From positions 1-7,229 of the forward strand of contig DAOTZS010000162.1 of NCBI GenBank assembly GCA_034434335.1: a stretch of 7,229 nucleotides of DNA, in the 5' to 3' direction. The position numbers and the translations under genes are program-made. The DNA is from DAOTZS01 sp034434335 (lineage in GTDB: Bacteria; Chloroflexota; Anaerolineae; CG2-30-64-16). The notes under the pieces were generated by a model. That model ran no database searches. It was not told the DNA's origin and saw only the letters and a list, made by a program, of their open reading frames with translations. Below are positions 1-4,232 of the stretch, piece by piece (position 1 is the stretch's first letter; each line of letters begins with the position of its first letter).

Positions 1-200
1 CCGCTCGCCTTTGGCGGCAGGGGAGGGGAGGAGAGAAAAGGGTTTTTGCAGCGGCGGCCTTCGGCTGCCGCTGCAAAAACCCCCCTTATTCCCCCCTCTC
101 CTCTGGCCGCAGGCCAAGGGGAGAGGGGGGAATAAGGGGGGTGAGGGGCAGTGAAGGCCCGAGGGGGGGCAGGAAGTGTTAACCAATTTTGGACCACCCC
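1..200. repeat. GC-rich hairpin repeat, copy A (left end cut by window)
   Basis: Position 1 corresponds to position 509 of copy B, so the first part of this element lies outside the window. Two adjacent stem-loops are visible. The first has arms 40-59 and 63-82 with loop TTC (20 pairs, one G-T). The second has perfect 21-bp arms 81-101 and 120-140, capped by a GGCC-GCA-GGCC tip at 105-115. The right end (191-200, GGACCACCCC) matches the right end of copy B with two differences. No credible gene is present: the short frames here run through palindromic low-complexity sequence and lack ribosome sites. The family resembles dispersed intergenic palindromic repeats of GC-rich bacteria, but I do not recognise a named family. 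Confidence 0.85.
118..148 (+). other. Potential G-quadruplex in copy A
   Basis: Four runs of at least four G lie close together: 118-121, 125-130, 136-141 and 145-148, separated by AGA, AATAA and TGA. This fits the common G3+N1-7 quadruplex pattern on the + strand. The same Gs form the right arm of the 81-140 hairpin, so the two structures would compete. Folding is inferred from the pattern only. Confidence 0.5.
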
Positions 201-211
201 GAAAGATCGTA

Positions 212-396
212 ACTATTCAGGCGGTGACTGGAAGGGCCACGCCGAAGGCTCGCCCGAGGCGTCACCCTTTGGGAGCCTGCGGCCAGAGGTCGGCCTTCGC
301 CGATCTCTCTGGTGATGTACACATGAGGGGTGTCGGCGGAGGCCGACACCCGGCACGAAGTGCCCAGGAGGGGCGATTTCAATCGGCCTGAATAGT
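212..396. repeat. Short unit U1 with inverted ends
   Basis: The ends are inverted repeats: 212-224 begins ACTATTCAGGC and pairs with 384-396, which ends GCCTGAATAGT (12 of 13 bases complementary). Internal hairpins are 287-294/299-306 (loop CTTC, one G-T), 328-337/342-351 (10 bp, loop GGAG) and 352-356/360-364 (loop GAA). GGTGAC at 223-228 can pair with GTCACC at 261-266. Compared with unit U2 it carries an extra 27 nt at 234-260, placed in the loop of that GGTGAC/GTCACC stem. The sequence GCCTGAATAGTCAGAGCATA at its right end is shared with U2. It looks like a small non-coding palindromic element; no transposase is present. Confidence 0.75.
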
Positions 397-415
397 CAGA
401 GCATAACTATTCAGG

Positions 416-695
416 GGATGGTTCAATTTGCCGGGAAAACCCGGTTCACACTTTTGCGGTCGCTAGAATTGCCGTCCAGGGCCCCCCACCCCTCCCTCCT
501 CCCCTCCCCCGCTCGCCTTTGGCGGCAGGGGAGGGGAGGAGAGAAAAGGGGTTTTGCAGCGGCGGCCGAAGGCCGCCGCTGCAAAACCCCCCTCTCCCCT
601 GGCCGCAGGCCAAGGGGAGAGGGGGGACAAGGGGGGTGAGGGGCAGTGAAGGCCCGAGGAGGGGCAGAAAGTGTTAACCAATTTTGAACCATCCC
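416..695. repeat. GC-rich hairpin repeat, copy B (complete)
   Basis: The ends are inverted repeats: GGATGGTTCAA at 416-426 and TTGAACCATCC at 684-694, extendable by one G-C pair. Inside are a small hairpin (431-435/440-444, loop AAAA) and three large ones: 496-509/528-541 (14 perfect purine/pyrimidine pairs, tip CGCC-TTT-GGCG), 548-567/571-590 (20 perfect pairs, loop GAA) and 587-604/608-626 (tip GGCC-GCA-GGCC, one bulged A). TATTCAGG stands directly before the left end (408-415) and one base after the right end (697-704), as an inserted element with a target duplication would show. No protein is encoded; this is a MITE- or REP-like element by structure, with no family assigned. Confidence 0.8.
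614..643 (+). other. Potential G-quadruplex in copy B
   Basis: G runs at 614-617, 621-626, 631-636 and 640-643 are separated by AGA, ACAA and TGA, matching the G3+N1-7 pattern on the + strand. It is the counterpart of the tract at 118-148 in copy A and lies about 240 bp before dcd. It competes with the 587-626 hairpin. This is a pattern-based call only. Confidence 0.5.
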
Positions 696-696
696 T

Positions 697-860
697 TATT
701 CAGGCGGTGACTGGAAGTCACCCTTTTTGGGCCTGCGGCCGGAGGTCGGCCTTCGCCGACCTTTCTCATGGTGTTACATGAAGGGTGTCGGCGGAGGCCG
801 ACACCCGGCACGAAGTGCCCAGGAGGGGCGATTTCAATCGGCCTGAATAGTCAGAGCATA
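697..860. repeat. Short unit U2, abutting the dcd leader
   Basis: This is the second copy of the inverted-end unit: TATTCAGGCGG at 697-707 against CGGCCTGAATA at 839-849. It has the hairpins GGTGAC/GTCACC (706-711/717-722, 5-nt loop), 743-750/755-762 (loop CTTC), 783-792/797-806 (loop GGAG) and 807-811/815-819 (loop GAA). It lacks the 27-nt insertion of U1. Identity with U1 runs through GCATA at 856-860 and then ends, only 22 bp before the dcd start codon. The unit therefore takes the place where a dcd promoter would normally sit. Confidence 0.75.
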
Positions 861-868
861 CCCGGTGC

Positions 869-874
869 GGAGGA
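869..874 (+). promoter_or_regulatory. Ribosome binding site of dcd
   Basis: GGAGGA lies 8 nt before ATG 883 and is the basis for choosing that start. The upstream in-frame GTG at 865 would place this site inside the coding region and has no purine-rich site of its own at a usable distance. Confidence 0.75.
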
Positions 875-882
875 AGCAGCTC

Positions 883-1443
883 ATGGGGCTAAAGCCAGAT
901 CATTGGATCCGCCAGATGGCCCTGGCGCACCGCATGATTGAACCGTTTGTGGAAAGCCAGGTAAGGGACGGTACCATTTCCTATGGCCTTTCGTCCTATG
1001 GTTACGACATCCGGGTGGCTGATGAGTTCAAGGTCTTCACCCCTGGGCTGGGGGACCTGACAGTGGTAGACCCCAAAAACCTGGATACCCGGGCCATGGT
1101 GGATTTCCAGGGGAAAGTGTGTATTATCCCCCCCAATTCGTTTGCTCTAGCGCGCAGTGTGGAGTACTTTCGTATGCCGCGCAACGTGTTGGGCGCAGTG
1201 CTGGGCAAGTCGACCTACGCGCGTTGCGGCATCGTGACTAACTTTACTCCCCTGGAGCCCGGTTGGGAGGGCTACATCACCATCGAGATCAGCAATACCA
1301 CCCCCCTGCCAGCCAAGATCTATGCTCATGAGGGGATCGCCCAGGTTCTGTTTTTCGAGGGGGATGAGCCCTGTACTGTCTCCTACGCTGACAAGAAGGG
1401 GAAGTATCAGGGCCAACGAGGGATTGTCCTGCCGCGGTTGTAG
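883..1443 (+). CDS. dcd: dCTP deaminase (Dcd; possibly bifunctional with dUTPase)
   Basis: This cytoplasmic enzyme deaminates dCTP to dUTP, supplying dUMP for thymidylate synthesis. The protein has 186 residues, close to the 193 of E. coli Dcd. It shows the dUTPase-like beta fold signatures: SSYGYDIRVAD at 37-47, the GKSTYAR segment at 108-114 (Ser110 and Arg114, counterparts of family Ser111 and Arg115), and PGWEGYITIE at 126-135, where Glu129 aligns with the catalytic Glu138 of E. coli. The C-terminal KGKYQGQRG (172-180) matches the mobile nucleotide-covering tail. The start is ATG 883 after GGAGGA; a GTG at 865 would add six residues. Some family members also hydrolyse dUTP, releasing dUMP directly, and sequence alone does not settle that here. 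The gene is isolated: structured repeats lie upstream and an inverted relative of them lies downstream. Confidence 0.95.
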   Translation: MGLKPDHWIRQMALAHRMIEPFVESQVRDGTISYGLSSYGYDIRVADEFKVFTPGLGDLTVVDPKNLDTRAMVDFQGKVCIIPPNSFALARSVEYFRMPRNVLGAVLGKSTYARCGIVTNFTPLEPGWEGYITIEISNTTPLPAKIYAHEGIAQVLFFEGDEPCTVSYADKKGKYQGQRGIVLPRL

Positions 1444-1719
1444 TCCTGGTTCTGCCAGGTCCATATTCCCCTGGCCTCTGGCCGGGGGAGAGGAGAAGAA
1501 ATGGGCTTTGTGGTGGCCGAAAGCCGCCACAAAACCCGCTCTTTTCAGCTTCCTCCCTTCATGTGCTTGCCCCTGCCCACCTTGAGGTAGGCTGCCCCCT
1601 CGACCCCCGCGATGGGAGGTCAATGGGGCTGGAGAGGGGCAGGGGTTGGGGCGTGGCTTGAACTCGTGCAGGCCACATTGCCTGCGAAGAACATCGCTAT
1701 GAAAACAGGAGGTCTTCCC
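1444..1719. other. Intergenic region between dcd and dodecin
   Basis: No gene is supported in this 276-bp stretch. Its first half carries a diverged inverted copy of the hairpin repeat (see 1468-1560), preceded by a small CCTGG/CCAGG hairpin (1445-1449/1455-1459). The rest holds a long-range inverted pair, CCCCTGCCC at 1570-1578 and GGGCAGGGG at 1637-1645. I see no convincing -35/-10 pair for the dodecin-sucCD cluster, though its promoter should lie here. Confidence 0.6.
1468..1560. repeat. Diverged inverted copy (C) of the hairpin repeat core
   Basis: Two adjacent hairpins occur in the reverse of the order seen in copies A and B. The first is a C-rich/G-rich stem with a GGCC-TCT-GGCC tip at 1468-1488. 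The second has arms 1503-1517/1523-1537, 14 of 15 paired with one G-T, reading GGGCTTTGTGGTGGC on the left. In A and B the long stem (GTTTTGCAGCGGCGG type) comes first and the GGCC hairpin second, so C is inverted. The CTCTTTTCAGCTTCCTCCC stretch after it fits the reverse complement of the purine tract before the long stem in A and B. Lying 25 bp after the dcd stop, it could slow or end transcription in either direction, but no run of T follows. Confidence 0.65.
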
Positions 1720-1950
1720 ATGGGCGAGAGGGTCTACAAGCAGATCGAAGTCACGGGCACCTCTACGGTGAGCCTGGAGGACGCCATTCAGACAGCAGTG
1801 GCCAGGGCGGCCAGGACCCTTCGGCATCTGCGTTGGTTCGAGGTGGTGGAGATCAGGGGCGCGATCCAGGAGGCCGCGGTGGCCCAGTGGCAGGTTACGG
1901 TTAAGATCGGTTTTGCCATTGAAGATGCTGGCGAGGAGGTAGCGCTTTGA
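1720..1950 (+). CDS. Dodecin (flavin-binding protein)
   Basis: The product has 76 residues, near the usual 65-75 of dodecins, which form hollow 12-mers that bind flavins as paired stacked molecules and buffer or store them. The core matches the family along its whole length: YKQIEVTGTS (6-15), SLEDAI (18-23), an alpha helix to about 37, RWFEVVEIRG (38-47) and WQVTVKIGF (57-65). Trp39 is in the position of the flavin-stacking Trp and Gln58 in that of the flavin-contacting Gln. The start is ATG 1720, with AGGAGGT at 1707-1713 and 6 nt spacing; an in-frame upstream extension to 1612 would run into repeat DNA. Its stop overlaps the sucC start, so the two are translationally coupled. The last few residues (AGEEVAL) form a short tail whose reading frame also contains the sucC ribosome site. 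Confidence 0.95.
   Translation: MGERVYKQIEVTGTSTVSLEDAIQTAVARAARTLRHLRWFEVVEIRGAIQEAAVAQWQVTVKIGFAIEDAGEEVAL
1933..1940 (+). promoter_or_regulatory. Ribosome binding site of sucC
   Basis: GAGGAGGT lies inside the end of the dodecin gene, 6 nt before TTG 1947. It supports the unusual TTG start codon of sucC. The resulting N-terminus, MKLHEYQAK, matches the family exactly. Confidence 0.85.
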
Positions 1951-3095
1951 AGCTACACGAGTACCAGGCCAAGCGCATCTTCAGCCAATATGGGATTCCT
2001 ATCCCCGAGGGTGATGTGGCCACCTCTTCTGCGGAGGCCAGGGCAGTGGCCGAGAGGTTGGGCCGGCCGGTAGTCGTAAAGGCCCAGGTGTTGGTGGGGG
2101 GCCGTGGCAAGGCCGGGGGGATCAGGCTGGCACACTCGCCGGCTGAGGCGGAAGAGGTGGCTGCGGCTATCCTGGCCATGGAGATCAAGGGGCTGAAGGT
2201 CAGAAAGGTGCTGGTGGACGCGGCGGCGGATATCAGGAAGGAGCTGTACCTGGGTGCAGTGCTGGACCGGGCCCGACGGCGAGTAGTACTGATGGCTGCC
2301 AGCCAGGGTGGGGTGGATATCGAGGAGGTGGCAGCCCGCAACCCCGAACAGATCATCCAGGCCGTAACCGATCCCTGCCTGGGCCTGAAGGAATACCAGA
2401 TCCGAGAGTTGGGCGCGGGGATAGGGCTGGCCCGAGAGCAGATGCCGGCCTTCACCCACATCTGTCAGGGCCTTTTCAGGGCTTTCTGGGAGAACGATGC
2501 CGAATTGGCCGAGATCAATCCCCTGGTGGTGCAGGGGGATGGCTCGCTGCTGGCCGTGGACGCCAAAATGGTGCTGGATGACAATGCTCTCTACCGCCAT
2601 CCCGACCTGGCCGCGCTGCGGGACCCTGATGAAGAGAGCCCAGCGGAGCGGGAAGCCCGCCTGAGCGGTCTCAGCTATATCAGGTTGGATGGCCAGATCG
2701 GCTGCATGGTCAACGGCGCTGGGCTGGCCATGGCCACCATGGACATTATCAAGCTTTATGGCGGGGAGCCGGCGAACTTCCTCGATATCGGCGGTGGTGC
2801 TCAGTCCGAGCGAGTGGCTGCAGCATTGCGCATCATCCTCTCCGATCCCCGTGTCAGGGTGGTGTTGATCAATATCTTCGGCGGCATCACCCGCTGTGAT
2901 GAAGTGGCACGTGGGATTTTGCAGGCTATGAAAGAGGTGGACGCCCAAGTTCCTATGGTGGTGCGCCTGGTGGGCACCAACGAAGTCGCCGGCCGTGCAC
3001 TCCTGGCCGAAGCCCAGGTGATAACCGCGCAGACGCTGCCAGAAGCTGCACAGTTGGCTGTTGCCCTGGCATACGGAGAGGTAAGGTCGCCATGA
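1947..3095 (+). CDS. sucC: Succinyl-CoA synthetase (ADP/GDP-forming), beta subunit
   Basis: With SucD it converts succinyl-CoA plus phosphate and NDP to succinate, CoA and NTP, the substrate-level phosphorylation step of the TCA cycle. The product has 382 residues (E. coli SucC has 388). The ATP-grasp domain covers about 1-230, with VVVKAQVLVGGRGKAGG around 42-58 for nucleotide binding. Asn191 in EINPL and Asp205 in LLAVDAK correspond to the Mg-binding Asn and Asp. The C-terminal ligase domain has MVNGAGLAM (254-262), NFLDIGGGA (277-285) and INIFGGITRCD (308-318). Nucleotide preference (ATP or GTP) cannot be judged safely. It starts at TTG 1947, sharing TTGA with the dodecin stop, and ends sharing ATGA with sucD, so the three genes are coupled. 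Confidence 0.97.
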   Translation: MKLHEYQAKRIFSQYGIPIPEGDVATSSAEARAVAERLGRPVVVKAQVLVGGRGKAGGIRLAHSPAEAEEVAAAILAMEIKGLKVRKVLVDAAADIRKELYLGAVLDRARRRVVLMAASQGGVDIEEVAARNPEQIIQAVTDPCLGLKEYQIRELGAGIGLAREQMPAFTHICQGLFRAFWENDAELAEINPLVVQGDGSLLAVDAKMVLDDNALYRHPDLAALRDPDEESPAEREARLSGLSYIRLDGQIGCMVNGAGLAMATMDIIKLYGGEPANFLDIGGGAQSERVAAALRIILSDPRVRVVLINIFGGITRCDEVARGILQAMKEVDAQVPMVVRLVGTNEVAGRALLAEAQVITAQTLPEAAQLAVALAYGEVRSP

Positions 3096-3961
3096 GCATC
3101 CTCGTTGACAAGGATACCCGCGTGGTAGTTCAGGGCATCACCGGCCGGGAGGGTGCTTTTCATACCGAGCAGATGATCGCCTATGGCACTAAAGTGGTGG
3201 CTGGGGTCACGCCCGGCAAGGGTGGTGGCTGGGGTGTGGGCAATGTGCCGATCTTTGACACCGTGCGCGAGGCGATTGACGCTACCGGTGCCAACACCAG
3301 CATTATCTATGTGCCGGCGCGCTTTGCACCCGATGCCATCGTGGAGGCCGCGGATGCCGGCCTTGAGTTGATCGTCTGCATTACGGAGGGCATCCCGGTG
3401 CTGGATATGCTGCGGGTGCGCGATTATCTTGACCACTTAGGAGTGCGCCTGATCGGCCCGAACTGCCCCGGTGTGATCACGCCCGGGGAGGCCAAAGTGG
3501 GCATCATGCCAGGCCATATCCACACCCGGGGTCATGTGGGGATTGTGAGCCGATCCGGCACCCTGACTTATGAGGTCGTCTACGCTCTGACCTCACGGGG
3601 GATTGGCCAGTCTACGGCCGTGGGCATCGGTGGCGACCCGATCAGCGGCACCAGTTTTGTGGATGTGTTGCGCCTGTTCGAGAACGACCCTGAGACTCGC
3701 CAGGTGGTGATGATTGGCGAGATCGGGGGCAACGATGAAGAACAGGCAGCCGAGTTCATTGCGACGAAGATGAGCAAGCCGGTTACGGCGTTTATCGCCG
3801 GGCAGACTGCGCCGCCGGGCAGGCGCATGGGGCACGCTGGTGCCATTATCAGCGGTGGCCGGGGCACCGCGGCAGACAAGATAGCAGCCCTAAAGCAGGC
3901 AGGTGTGCGTGTGGCCCGTCACCCTGGCGAGATCGCCGAGATGGTAGCCGAGCTGCTGTAG
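3092..3961 (+). CDS. sucD: Succinyl-CoA synthetase, alpha subunit
   Basis: This CoA-binding subunit carries the phosphohistidine intermediate of the reaction. It has 289 residues, the normal family length. GITGREGAFH at 15-24 is the CoA-binding Rossmann motif, GIPVLDML follows at 100-107, and GPNCPGVI lies at 122-129. The active-site histidine is His248 in the RRMGHAGAI segment (244-252), and GGNDEEQAAEF at 212-222 contains the conserved glutamate region that cooperates with it. It starts at ATG 3092 in a 4-bp overlap with sucC, with a GGAGAGGT-type site at 3075-3082. Nothing appears broken or missing. Confidence 0.97.
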   Translation: MSILVDKDTRVVVQGITGREGAFHTEQMIAYGTKVVAGVTPGKGGGWGVGNVPIFDTVREAIDATGANTSIIYVPARFAPDAIVEAADAGLELIVCITEGIPVLDMLRVRDYLDHLGVRLIGPNCPGVITPGEAKVGIMPGHIHTRGHVGIVSRSGTLTYEVVYALTSRGIGQSTAVGIGGDPISGTSFVDVLRLFENDPETRQVVMIGEIGGNDEEQAAEFIATKMSKPVTAFIAGQTAPPGRRMGHAGAIISGGRGTAADKIAALKQAGVRVARHPGEIAEMVAELL

Positions 3962-4001
3962 GGAATTGCCGCCAGGCACCGGCTGTTGGAAGTTGGGGAT
4001 T

Positions 4002-4202
4002 ATGCCTGAGCCGCCTGCTTCCGAACCTGGTCCCGAGCTGGACCTCAGCCCTTACGAGGGGCGCTGGGTGGCGTTAGTGCGCGGCCAGGTGGTGGGGGTG
4101 GGGCGCACGGCTGAAGCAGCGCGGCGCGCGGCCCGACGCACCCGGCCACGGGAAGAGCCCACCGTGATCTGGGTGCGCAAGGCACCGCCGCCGCCCAAGT
4201 GA
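4002..4202 (+). CDS. Small DUF5678-like protein
   Basis: The product has 66 residues and unknown function. After a Pro/Glu-rich start (1-14), residues 15-59 read like the DUF5678 pattern, a small alpha/beta unit with the form 'Y.G.WVALV.G.VVGVG.TAEEA...A': SPYEGRWVALVRGQVVGVG at 16-34, then TAEAARRAARR and a final strand TVIWV (54-58). It ends in a Pro-rich, basic tail. The start is taken as ATG 4002; an in-frame TTG at 3966, 4 nt after the sucD stop, would add 12 residues. Neither start has a strong ribosome site (only G-rich TTGGGGA just before 4002). Related small proteins are often found singly in operons with no known role. It follows sucD by 40 nt and precedes cca by 30 nt. Confidence 0.75.
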   Translation: MPEPPASEPGPELDLSPYEGRWVALVRGQVVGVGRTAEAARRAARRTRPREEPTVIWVRKAPPPPK

Positions 4203-4216
4203 AGAGTTAGCCGGGC

Positions 4217-4223
4217 AAAGGAG
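4217..4223 (+). promoter_or_regulatory. Ribosome binding site of cca
   Basis: AAAGGAG lies 9 nt before GTG 4233. It supports a GTG start that gives the expected short lead-in to the nucleotidyltransferase signature. Confidence 0.75.
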
Positions 4224-4232
4224 CCATCTTAC

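Noticed and set aside
176..692. Short open frames on both strands within the repeats (for example 176-391, 418-639 and 423-692 reverse)
   Set aside because: They run through hairpin arms and low-complexity G/C tracts, differ between the two repeat copies, lack ribosome sites and encode no recognisable domain.
674..701. Possible dcd promoter (TTAACC, 16 nt, TTATTC)
   Set aside because: Both boxes are poor matches and lie across the end of a repeat that also occurs elsewhere. No stronger pair was found close to dcd, so no promoter is called.
1..860. CRISPR array
   Set aside because: Only two copies exist, the units are long and hairpin-rich, and there are no short regularly spaced repeats with unique spacers or cas genes.
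1468..1537. Intrinsic terminator of dcd
   Set aside because: Two strong hairpins are present but no run of T follows either, and they match the dispersed repeat family, so they are listed as a repeat with only possible terminator activity.
1612..1719. Longer N-terminus for dodecin
   Set aside because: The 36 extra residues would come from repeat-like G-rich DNA, have no family match, and skip the strong AGGAGGT site before ATG 1720.
1147..1827. Reverse-strand open frame of 226 codons
   Set aside because: It is antisense to most of dcd and crosses the repeat and the dodecin gene; its composition is a by-product of GC-rich codon use on the other strand.
1953..2948. Reverse-strand open frame of 331 codons
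   Set aside because: It lies entirely antisense to sucC, whose protein matches its family along its whole length. The antisense translation shows no domain.
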